Shown in pieces: positions 10,588-20,091 of a DNA stretch of 64,000 nt. Numbering within the stretch: position 1 is the first letter of the stretch; the number at the start of each line of letters is the position of its first letter. The stretch is taken from NCBI RefSeq assembly GCF_029784135.1, contig NC_073744.1:80641935-80705934 (forward strand). The letters are read 5' to 3'. This DNA comes from Toxorhynchites rutilus septentrionalis (Eukaryota; Arthropoda; Insecta; Diptera; Culicidae). The notes beneath the pieces are model-generated. The model was given only the letters and a program-made list of their open reading frames with translations. It did no database searches and was not told the origin of the DNA. The position numbers and the translations under genes are program-made.

Positions 10588-11760
10588 AAGGGTGTTCGGA
10601 TCAAAAAGTGGTCAACTTAAATTCGCCGTATTTTTTTCTAATCATTCATACAAAAAACCTGATCACCCCTCATTTAGTAGGTGTGTGTGTGTGTGTAGAA
10701 TGATGCCTCTATTTGGATTTTGACATTAGATCTTTAGTTATCAAAATGGCGTCAAAGCAAGAGGAGAGAGAAATCCTGAATCTGGGGGAAATCGAAAGCC
10801 GGGAGCCACAGTGACGAACAGAAGAGTGGCTAGCGCTTTCAAGTGCAACCCCAACCTCTCCGTTCGAGATGTCGCAAATAAGTTGGGAATATCGTCTACA
10901 ACCGTGAATGAAGCTAAAAAACGATCCGGACTATCGACTTATAAGAAGGTAGTGACTCCAAATCGCAACGATAAGCAAAACCTTACGGCAAAAACAAGAG
11001 CTCGGAAGCTGCATACGACATTGTTGACAAAGTTTGATTGCGTGGCAATGGACGACGAAACCTACGTCAAGGCAGACTTCAGACAGCTTCTTGGACAAGA
11101 GTATTATACAGCAACCGGAAGGGGAAAGGTGGCAGACATTTTCAAGCATATTAAACTATCAAAGTTTGCCGAGAAATATCTCATTTGGCAAGCTATCTGT
11201 ACCTGTGGCTTGAAAAGCGACATTTTCGTTGCAACCGGGACCGTCAACCAGGAAATTTACGTGAAAGAGTGTCTTCAAAAGCGTTTGCTGCCTTTCCTGA
11301 AGAAACATGACTTGTCTGTGCTGTTTTGGCCGGATTTGGCATCCTGCCATTATGGAAAAAGGCCATGGTGTGGTATGCCGCTAACAAGATGCAGGTTGTG
11401 CCCAAGGATAAGAACCCTTCCAACACACCAGAACTTCGCCCAATCGAAAAATATTGGGCGATAGTTAAGCAGAACCTTAAGAAGACCCAAAAAACTGTTA
11501 GCAGCGAGAAGCAGTTCAAAGTAAACTGGCGTTCTGCGACGAAGAAAGTGGATAAGGTGACTGTACAAAATCTAATGGCAAGCGTCAAACGAAAGGCTCG
11601 CCAATTTGGACTAGGTCGACCGGAATCTTAACTGAGTATTTTTTCCGTCTTTTATACATATTTAACTTCAAAAAGAAAGATACTTTGATTTTTTTTTTAA
11701 TAAACAAATAATCGATTTACACGCAATCTAGTATGACCACTTTTTGATCCGAACACCCTT
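10588..11760 (+). mobile_element. Complete IS630-Tc1-mariner element, DD37E group (ITmD37E)
   Basis: The 1173 bp element has perfect 27 bp terminal inverted repeats beginning AAGGGTGTTCGGATCAAAAA. TA target duplications are at 10586-10587 and 11761-11762. One transposase gene lies inside. It inserted into MITE A2. Perfect TIRs with few coding lesions indicate a fairly recent copy. Confidence 0.9.
10746..11631 (+). pseudogene. DD37E transposase (broken)
   Basis: This cut-and-paste transposase would bind the TIRs and catalyse excision and TA-targeted insertion in the nucleus. The apparent start MASKQEERE (10746) runs into a stop after 22 codons, so the N-terminal helix-turn-helix is damaged. 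A second frame from about 10811 carries an HTH-like NPNLSVRDVANKLGIS, the first catalytic Asp in AMDDETYV and the second in FWPDLASCH. A one-base loss in the A-run near 11352-11358 shifts the frame. The third acidic residue follows in PELRPIEKYW. Counting across the shift, 37 residues separate the second Asp from this Glu, which defines the DD37E group. The C-terminus ends RQFGLGRPES. It is inactive as it stands. Confidence 0.85.
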
Positions 11761-12466
11761 TAATGTTGGAAGAATTTCATGACTTTTGAGTCGAGTCATC
11801 CTGTACTTCAGTGGAGCTGTCGCATGTCAAAAAATAAATAAAAACAAAAATCGCTTCCTCGGTAGACATTCGACCCTAGTTTTGTGCTTTTCGAATTTAA
11901 AAAATAAGTGCTCAGTGAAGGATACTATTGACAATGTTCTGTCTTCAATAGCTGATATACCTTATCACCTTCTACTCCTAAAGGGATCCCTTTTGTGGTT
12001 TTGACCCATGAAAGATATAGCACCACAACCAAAACCAAGCCAACGTTACCAACGTTATGTGATTTCTACTACGCTTTTGTACGTATGAGAAAATTTCAAT
12101 TACGTCTCTAGGTGAATAGGCCTAGCTCATTTCATACATGTACCTACTATTTCAATAATAATTTAAATAAATTTGGCCGAGAAAACACGCATAAATCTAT
12201 CCCTTCTAGCGTGATATGTGCGAGTGGCCACTTTGCCCCCCACAGGAACCACTTTACCTCCTCACTAAAAAAATGTTCAATTTTTCAACTTTTTTTTCTA
12301 ATAATGAAAAATGTATTATTTTCAATTTTCGTAATAAAAACCGCTTACTATCTTGAACTACGTTAAGTTGAGCTACAATTTTCTTCGAAGAACGGGGATT
12401 TTAGTGGTATGTGGACACAGGAAATGGGCATGTTACTAAGGGTGACCACAATTCCACCAGTTCCCC

Positions 12467-12758
12467 TATATCTAAAACAATTATTTCTAATATGGTCGCA
12501 GAATTTCTCGTTTATTACATTAATGAACCACACCAACTGGTAAAAAAATTAGTAAAAGAGTTTTACTGTACTATACTGTATGGGCTCTACGATGCAGGAG
12601 ATCGTTTCAGGATCATTCTCCTCTATTTGTCATTCAAATTCTATATTACGTTCTACGAGCTTTTCTTTTTGTTTTCACCTACATTGCTTACAAGACGAAA
12701 TAAATCCCTACGAGGAAACGAATCAAAGCCACAACGAGTTCATCGATTCCTTCCGTAT
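12467..12758. other. Unassigned stretch between A2 and B2
   Basis: No gene or repeat boundary is recognisable here. Confidence 0.4.
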
Positions 12759-13772
12759 TTAAGGTGAAGGTGGAAGCTAGCCACAAATGGCTGCCACAAT
12801 GGCGCTCATTTATTTCATCTCCCTCCCTCACTCCTCGCCCAAAAATCAATAATTTTGCGAAACAGTGTGAAGAAAATGATCGTTTTCGCACACTTCCCAT
12901 CAGGTAATATCAACCAAACTCTAATCGATTACTCACAAGATATTAAATTTTCATCTGCTGTCGCACTGTATAGAGAAAAACGTCGGAAAACTCGAGCAAG
13001 TGCTCTGAAAGTTAAATTTTCTTTTTTCAATCTTCGGCAATGGTTTTGTTTGTATTGGTGAAAGCATCGTTATTTTTTCGACACTTATGCCAGACAACAT
13101 AATCGGAACAGCTATCAAAACCACTCAATAAAATATTATTCGTGAGTCATAGCGTTTCATGTCATAAAAATCAATAGAATAAAATTGTGTTGATATCAAT
13201 ACAATCATTGTTTTTACGTTTAATGGGTCTATAATGTAAGTTTTAGCGACTTTAACATTGGCTATGCTTTCAAAAACAATAAACAGAAAAGCATTACATT
13301 CAATCAAAATGTCTCGGCCAACGAAGAGAAGGGTTAAGGCTCTCCAACGTGAATATGTGGAAACAATACGACCAACGAAGGAAAATATTAATGAATTATC
13401 AACATCGAGTTACTATGCGGAAGAACTAGTTAATATCAAAAGAGCCCCATTTCGCATGTGTTATGAATTTGCTCATGTTACGCTCGCGTATAATCAGAAT
13501 TTTACTTCATACGCAAATGCACCTTCTATATATATTTATGTATGCAATTGTTCATCGGAACATGTTGTTCATACATCTAACTTCAGTATTGAATTGTTAT
13601 TTTTTTTTTCAAATGTATTCAAAGACTCGTATCAATGAAGCACCACACAGTCTGATAAGTGAATTGATCTGTTTAAGTGTGCTTTGCTCTTCTCTCACAA
13701 ACACTATTACCCCATTTTTACACGTGGGTTTACCTATACTACTACAATGGCTAGCTTCCACCTTCACCTTAA
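12759..13772. mobile_element. MITE B2 (TTAA-flanked, ~1.0 kb)
   Basis: Same ends as B1 (TTAAGGTGAAGGTGGAAGCT) and TTAA on both sides. An open frame at 13258-13638 covers a segment starting MSRPTKRRVKALQREYV, also readable in B1 at 8078. The two copies differ there by about seven replacement and three silent changes, with a stop in B1, so the frame is not under evident protein constraint. Confidence 0.65.
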
Positions 13773-14383
13773 ATACCGAGCGTTTGCAACTGTCTGTCGA
13801 AATATGTTCATCTAGTTTACATAGCGAATTACTTCGGTGACAATTTACATGATTGGATCACCTTTACGTGAAGGCGAAAATAGGTTCCGGATAACGGTTT
13901 TCATATTGTCATATGATGATAAACACTAACGAAACAAAAACAAATCACTAGGGTTCATTGCCCGGACTGGTGACAGCTCGGAAATCATGTCAATCACGAA
14001 TGAAAACTATTCGAAAGGGCTTAAACTTCAAAACGATTTCAAACATCAAAACTCGATCTACTATTTTCAGGATCACTCGCTTAAAGTAAGAGCCGCATTG
14101 AAAGGGTCCGTTCGATTTGTTAGCGAACAACAACCAGCTGTAGCATATGTTTTTGTTACGTAATAATGGATTAATATCTTCTCAGAAGAAACCAGTGACT
14201 GGTGTGCAATTCTAATGCGTAAAATGCGTACATAAGGAAATTTTATGGAGATTGTAAATATTGATTATAGGCAATATTGGTTCAATGATGCATACAATTG
14301 ACCCACAGAATAAAATAGAAATAAACTTGACGATTGCTTTGATCAAACGATCAAGGAATTGCGCACATCTATGTGAACTCATA
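13773..14383. other. Unassigned AT-rich stretch
   Basis: I see no coding region or repeat boundary in it. Confidence 0.4.
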
Positions 14384-14740
14384 CAGTGTCGGACAAAACA
14401 TAAAGACCACTGATCAAGCAAAAAACGAAAGTGACAAAACTTTGAGAAAAAATAATCCAACCCAGTGCTTCAATCCATTTATAATCATTTATTCGCAGTG
14501 TTTGAAGAAGTTTATAATATCTGTAGTTGAAACAATGCGAAAAATGCACTTTAGGCATACTTAACAACTAAAATGACGCGACAAAAATTAGGACCAGTTC
14601 CAGTTCCAGTTCCAGACCAGTTCGGCTGTTCCGAGTGTTTTGACCGACTTTTGAAGAAAATTGATTGTGTCTCGGTGGTATTTTGTGTTTTTACGGACCC
14701 TGGTAAGCATTTATCATGTAGACAAGAAGTATGTAAGGTT
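14384..14740 (+). mobile_element. Left end of a Tc1-like element
   Basis: Begins at a TA (14382-14383) with CAGTGTCGGACAAAACATAA, a Tc1-family type of terminal repeat. The 5' non-coding part contains a short CCAGTT repeat near 14595-14620. The element is interrupted at 14741 by the poly(T)/poly(A) end of the LINE and resumes near 17945 with its transposase. The right TIR is not found. Confidence 0.55.
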
Positions 14741-17700
14741 TTTTTTTTTTTTTTTTTTTTTTTTATCTCCCTCCTCTCACCCCCATCTCTAAGAAACTCA
14801 TACTCGAGCTTCCTAGAGTTGGTCTCCTTTTTTTTGTTTCACAGGACGCTACAACACTTAGAGGTAAGAGTACAACACATAACAATTAGTACCTGTTGGA
14901 TCCCAGTGAAGTGATATTCTTTTAAGGGATCCAAAAAGAGTGCACAATTAAACTAATTATTAAGATCAGACTACTGTATGTCTACAATTATGTCTGTCTG
15001 TCAGTCTGTCTACATAAAAAATTGAAATATCTATATTAAAAAAGAGTTAATTTTCGTCTTCAGGAGCAATCGCAGCTTTGCCCTGAACAAGTCTATACTG
15101 GTTATCGACCTGATATGCGAAGGTAAACTGTTGAATATCGACGGTCCATTAAAAAGAAAACGCTGTTGACCTATGCTAGATGTTGCTCGAGTTCGTAATA
15201 AGTGTTGTGCTTGTCGTGTAACGTAATGATGACTCGCGGTGGGGATTGTCATGTTATGGTGTATGTTGTTATTGTGTAATATGTTATGTATAAGTTTCAA
15301 AGACTGAAGCTCCCGCAATCCAATAAGAGGCAAGATACTGTGAGTCTCATTTTGATACAGGTCTAGAGTTGAGTACAAACTCGGTAGCCTATAAATTATT
15401 TTAAGACACCTGTTCTGCAATGTTTGTATTTTTTTAAGTCTTGTTTTGCATGCATAGCCCCAAACCAGTAGCCCGTATTGGAGTTGAGAATGGATGCATG
15501 CAAAATAGAAGTTAATCAGAGCTTTGTGAGGCAGGAAAGGTGATAATCTCTTCAAGATACCACAAAGGGATGCGAGTTTTTTTACGACGAAATTTACATG
15601 GAAGCTCCACGACAAGGTTGAGTCTAAAATGACACCCAGGTATTTGAAGCTATGCACCTTTTTAATAGGTACATTTAAAATATATGGATCAGCACCTATC
15701 GTTATTTTCTTCCTAGGAGAATGGAAGAACATGTATTTAGTCTTCGTCAGGTTGAGTGACAGTAGATTGGACTGAAAGTAATCCCCAAGAAGAACCAGAT
15801 CATACTCGATATGTGACACTATAGTTCCCGAGTCGGGACTTGGGTAAAATAGAGCTGTATCATCAGCAAACAGTTTTGCAGTTCCTTTTAAAGGTAGATT
15901 GCCAATATCGTTCACATACAACAAAAATAACAGAGGTCCAATATTGCTGCCTTGAGGTACCCCAATATTTATAGAACACAATGTGCTTTTGGCATTATTT
16001 ACTGCTACATATTGTTGCCTATCAGTTAAATAACTTCGCACTATATCATTGGCTATTCCTCGGATTCCGTACGTGTTCAGTTTTTTCAATAATATACTAT
16101 GATCGATAGTGTCAAAAGCCTTTTTAAGGTCTAGGAAGAGTGCACCAACCATCATTTTTCGATCAATTCCATTAATAATTTCATCTACAAGCTCAGTGAC
16201 TGCTGTTGTCGTACTACAACCTCGCCTGAAACCGTATTGAAACTTGTAGAAGACTTTATTTATGTCGAAGAATTCGCATAATCTGTTCACAAGCATTCTT
16301 TCAAAAATCTTGTTGAATACAGAAAGCGTTGAAATTGGTCGATAATTGCATGGATTCGAGGCTTCATCAGATTTGAAGACTGGCACTACTCTAGCTACTT
16401 TGAGGCATTTAGGATAACTACCTGTGGTTAGTATTCTGTTGAACATGTCTGAGCAGATTCTAGCGAAAGCTGACGAGTTCTCTTTAATTAATTGTGCCGG
16501 GACGTTATCAGGGCCGCAAGTTTTTTTACTGTTCAGTTCATTTATTATTCTTAAAACTTCATTTGGTGTTGATGGGTGCAGAAAGATCGAGTTTTGGACA
16601 TATCGAGAATGAGTAAGCGGTGAGTGGTCGTTATTTCTGGGAATTTTGTTCGATAATTCCTGCCCAATTTTCGAGAAATAGTTATTGAAAATTTCGCACA
16701 CTTCCTCATCGTTAGAAATTTTCGCACCGTTGTGGGTTAGTGTAATTTCTGATTTCTGGGTAGAGCGTCCAAGTAAACAATTAATTGTTTTCTACATTTT
16801 GGCTTGACTTGAGTAGTTCAACACTTGTTGGAAATATACTCTTTTACATTTACGTTTTTCAGAGAGAACTTTGCTTGTTATGTGTATTAACATCTCTTTC
16901 AAGTGCGAGTCATTTGGTCGAGTCTTAACCTTCTTCAGAATTTTGTTTTTCATTTTTATCAATTTCCAAAGGTCAAAAGACATCCAAGGACAGTTTTTTC
17001 CTTTGGTTTTTATCTCCACAGAAATAGTTTTGGAGCATTGAGACAACATTGAGTTGTACGTTGACGTAAGATTACTCAAACACAACTCGACGCTCTCTCC
17101 GCAAACAACCGTGTTCAGGAAATCTTTAAAGCAGGCGTTAAGACTTCTGCGATCTACAATAGTCTTAGTCAATTTAGTATTTTCTTTACATCCATATAAT
17201 TTTAATGAGGAGATTATCAACGAATGATCACTCAAGTCTGAAAAAACCGTGTCGTTACGAAGATATGGCACATCGTCAAATCTACATACAACATGGTCTA
17301 AAATATTATTGCTTACTGTACGTGTTACATAGGTATTCGAACACACGAATCCCAGTGATTGTAGGAGGCTAGTGTACCGTAACACAATGTTATTATGTGA
17401 CAGATTCACAGGAACATTGATATCACCAACAACGAATAGGGGTCTAGACTTTGAGGCACTTAGTTTATTTTCTAAAATGTCATGAAATTTGTTGAAGTCA
17501 AAAGAAGGAGGACGGTATACACTTAGTATTTCAAATAACTGACCATTTATAGACAGCTCGATGTGTATAAAATGAAATCCATTCACAGTCTGATTGTCAA
17601 TAATTCTATTTCTTATTGAATTGTTCACAAAAACAGCCAACCCACCAGCAGAGACTTCTCGACACGAAAATACAGCTGTATACCCAACAATGTTATAAAT

Positions 17701-17944
17701 CGAACAGTATTCAGCTTTGAGCCATGTCTCACCAATTACAATTACAACTCTGGACACATTACATTGGTCAAGAAACAGCTTAATATTGTCAAATTTTGAT
17801 AAGTCATTTATTCCTCGTAGATTCCATTGGAGAATTCTCAGGTGTTCACCGTTAAGAGTACTCAATCCAATGTTAAAGTCATTAATATCGTCATGATAAA
17901 AATTCATAGTTATTGGTACACAAGGTTGAAAATCTCGAATTCCA
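14741..17944 (-). mobile_element. Non-LTR retrotransposon (CR1/L2-like LINE) inserted in a Tc1 element
   Basis: A minus-strand LINE with a poly(A) tail, seen as more than 20 T at 14741-14763, about 290 bp of 3' UTR, and an ORF2 at 15031-17907. Sequence on both sides belongs to a Tc1-like element, so this is a nested insertion. The 5' junction is placed at about 17944 because Tc1 sequence starts there. No clear target duplication was found. No ORF1 is present, so it is either 5' truncated or from a lineage without a recognisable ORF1 here. Confidence 0.75.
15031..17907 (-). pseudogene. LINE ORF2: endonuclease plus reverse transcriptase, one TAG stop
   Basis: ORF2 nicks target DNA and reverse-transcribes its RNA there. 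From ATG 17907 the frame encodes an APE-type endonuclease with QWNLRGIND, GETWL, GGLAVFVN, VGDIN and SDHSLI motifs. A linker ending AKM meets an in-frame TAG (complement of 16792-16794) where related proteins usually have Trp. The same frame then continues as reverse transcriptase: GPDNVPAQLIKE, NYRPIS, FLDLKKAFDTIDH, GVPQGS, FADD, and a C-terminal region with LQNRCLKIIYRLP and a final FRAKLRLLL. Total about 958 codons, normal for an EN-RT ORF2. One substitution breaks an otherwise open protein, so the copy is young. The clade call (CR1/L2-like) rests on the C-terminal region and is tentative. Confidence 0.85.
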
Positions 17945-17961
17945 GTTGCAGTCAACGAAAA

Positions 17962-18392
17962 ATGGGTCACGCGCATAATTGCACGGAAACACAGCGGATG
18001 GTCACCCGACAAATATCCAAGGCAAGCAACAGCCAACGCGAAATCGCAGAATATTTGAGACAATTCAAAACATTCGTGTTTAATGCCCTCCACGACCACA
18101 AAAAATCCGAAACGCCCAAAGAAAACGATCGCGAAGGATAACTCTGACATAAAGAGAGCCTCCAAAAAGATCCATTCAATGCCTCGAAAAAGATCCGGGA
18201 CGAGCTGAACTTCCCGAATTCAGCGGCGGCTAGTGGAACAGGGGCTAGGCTGTAAAAGCCCCCGGAAGGTCCCGATGCTGACACCGAAGCATCTGAAGGC
18301 ACAGCTGAAGTTCGCGAAAGAACACTTCGATTAGATCGGTTCGGAGAAGGAAAAGCAGTGGCGAAATATACTGTGGTCGAATGAGACAAAGG
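17962..18392 (+). pseudogene. Tc1-like transposase, N-terminal fragment
   Basis: The frame starts MGHAHNCTETQRMV and shows a Tc1 helix-turn-helix (ISKASNSQREIAEYL, then KTFVFNAL). It next reads KKSETPKENDRE, hits stops, and resumes in another frame as RRLVEQGLGCKSPRKVP and LKAQLKFAKEHFD. It ends at LWSNETK, where Tc1 proteins have the first catalytic Asp (SDE); here it is Asn. The rest of the catalytic domain is missing and a different repeat starts at about 18393. Stops, a frameshift and the lost Asp make it inactive. It is the interior of the Tc1-like element whose left end is at 14384. Confidence 0.8.
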
Positions 18393-18900
18393 TTAGGGTG
18401 CCAATGAAAATGGTCATCTCAAATTTCAAAAAGTTACCCCATAAAAAATGTCCACCACCTCGAAAAAACACCCTATGCAAAATATCAGCTCAATCAGACT
18501 TAAGGAAGAGTGGTGCAAAGCGGACGAAGTTTGAGTTTTTTGAAAATTGAAAAATCATCCAAGGAAATCGGGGTTTTGGAAAAAGCAAATGTTGATACCA
18601 AATGTCTTAAAATTTCATGAAACGTCGAGATAAAAAGAAAAGGTAAAAATCGTCACTCTGGGACTGTTTATATGCTTATATGCTTATATGCTTATATTAG
18701 TTACCTTTGTTATCATATGTTATACTGTCAGTTACCGGTGACAAAAAGTTACTCCATACAAAATGTTCACCACCTCGAAAAAACACCCTATGCGAAATAT
18801 TAGCTCAATCGGACTTGAGGGAAAGTGGCGCAAAGCGGTCAAAGTTTAAGTTTTTTTTTAAATCGAAAAATCACCCAAGGATCTAGTATCATCTCGAACA
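18393..18900. repeat. AGGGTGCCAATG-type dispersed repeat, two tandem pieces
   Basis: Blocks at 18397-18640 and 18745-18890 share CACCACCTCGAAAAAACACC, CAAAATATCAGCTCAATC and GTGGCGCAAAGCGG words. These recur at 20240-20420 and 22170-22340 in the large duplication. A three-fold ATATGCTT microsatellite lies at about 18668-18697. No coding capacity. Confidence 0.55.
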
Positions 18901-19184
18901 AAAAAAGTTTACATTAACTTTAACTTTATTTCGTAAAAACGTGACCGTGTAGCTTCCATAATATGTACACAATTGTTGTGTTCTTATTGATCAAACTTTA
19001 GAGAAAATTAGAGGAGTGCCTTATTGCAAATTGAATCGGAAGTACAAAGTATTAGGCGTTCCCTGGGAATGAACGATTCGTGCGATTCTTTTTATGTGTT
19101 TGTGGGTGTTATTGACAGCCGTTTTTTAGTCCTAATCACAATCAGTCAAACGATCAACTGTTTCAAAACGTTTGCAAATTAATT
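18901..19184. other. Unassigned stretch
   Basis: No gene or element boundary is supported. Confidence 0.35.
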
Positions 19185-19400
19185 GCACCCTAAAACCTCC
19201 ACATGCCAAATTAGGTTTCATTTGCTTGATAAATTCTCGAGTAATGCAGAAATTTGTGTTTCATTTGTATGGCGGCCCCTCCTCAGAGACGGGGGTGGAG
19301 TGTCTAACCACCATAAAAACATTTATTGCACCCTAAAATCTCCATATGCCAAATTTGGTTTTGTTTGCTTGATTAGTTCTCGAGTATTGCAGAAAGTTAT
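19185..19400. repeat. ~130 bp tandem repeat (CCACATGCCAAAT type), copy 2
   Basis: Two units related to the pair at 5995-6190, with ACCACCATAAAAACATTTAT, CCATATGCCAAATT and TTCTCGAGTA in the same order. Confidence 0.55.
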
Positions 19401-19422
19401 GTTTCATTTATATGGCGCGCTT

Positions 19423-19567
19423 TTTTTTCTCTATTATAGTGACTTTCAACAAATATTGGCTGGTTCGTCACTTTTACTTCCATTTTTGGAATGTCGGGAG
19501 TGAGAATTGAACTCGTGACCTTGAGTGTAAGAGGTATGGATGTTACCACTACGCCAGATCTATTCCA
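19423..19567 (-). mobile_element. Short tRNA-derived SINE with target duplication
   Basis: On the minus strand it starts with the A-box-like TGGCGTAGTGGTAACATCC and has the B box GAGTTCAATTCTC, ending in an A-rich tail (T run at 19423-19428). A 12 bp duplication with one mismatch, TAT(G/A)GCGCGCTT, flanks it at 19411-19422 and 19568-19579. It is the same family as the plus-strand copy at 46292-46443. Confidence 0.8.
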
Positions 19568-19965
19568 TATAGCGCGCTTGACACGCTGCAGTTTGTTTAT
19601 GGTGTTCTTCGCGCGTAGCATAAGTTTCTCCGTGTTGAATGCTGTTCTCATGCTGCCAAAAAAAGACAATTTTCCGAATAAAGCTTAAATTATGAATGGA
19701 TCAATATGATGACAGTAAGCTCAAGCCATATAAAATGCAACATCTACTTGAAAATTCGATTTTTTTTTATTCAAAAATTGTGATTTCTAAAACCGGACAA
19801 ACCATGATCATTTTTCGGACAAACCATGATCAGAGGTGAACAAATCATGATCATAATTTCTCTTTGAGCAAAATCGTTAAAAAACAATAATTCCTATATT
19901 TGAAATGGTAGTTTAGACGATGACTCGAAGTTGAGCATGATTTGAAATGACTTTGTTAAAAAATT

Positions 19966-20080
19966 TATTACTTTTGAACTACTGAACCGATTCAGATGCC
20001 AAAAAAGACCAGGCTTAAATTGGCTTTAATTATATATGTCGATCATATGAATCGGTTTAGTAGTCAAAAGTTATGAATTT
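19966..20080. repeat. Imperfect inverted repeat, ~28 bp arms
   Basis: The arm TTTTGAACTACTGAACCGAT at about 19970 pairs with ATCGGTTTAGTAGTCAAAA at about 20051. Direct repeats of GGACAAACCATGATCA lie just upstream (about 19795 and 19818). Possibly the edge of an uncharacterised element. Confidence 0.5.
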
Positions 20081-20091
20081 TTGAAAAAAGT

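Larger units (their letters stand above)
10489..12466. mobile_element. MITE A2, TA-flanked, split by ITmD37E
   Basis: Left end GGGGTTGTGGGAGCAAAGTG, right end (reverse complement) GGGGAACTGGTGGAATTGTG; TA at 10487-10488 and 12467-12468. Subterminal words of the type GTAAAGTGGTCACC recur inside both ends. Without the nested transposon it is about 0.8 kb. It is the sister copy of A1 and serves as the empty-site reference for A1's two insertions. Confidence 0.55.

Noticed and set aside
8078..13640. Shared frame MxRPTKRRVKALQREYV in B1 and B2 as a conserved MITE-encoded protein
   Set aside because: Codon comparison gives about seven replacement versus three silent differences and a stop in B1, so there is no sign of protein constraint.
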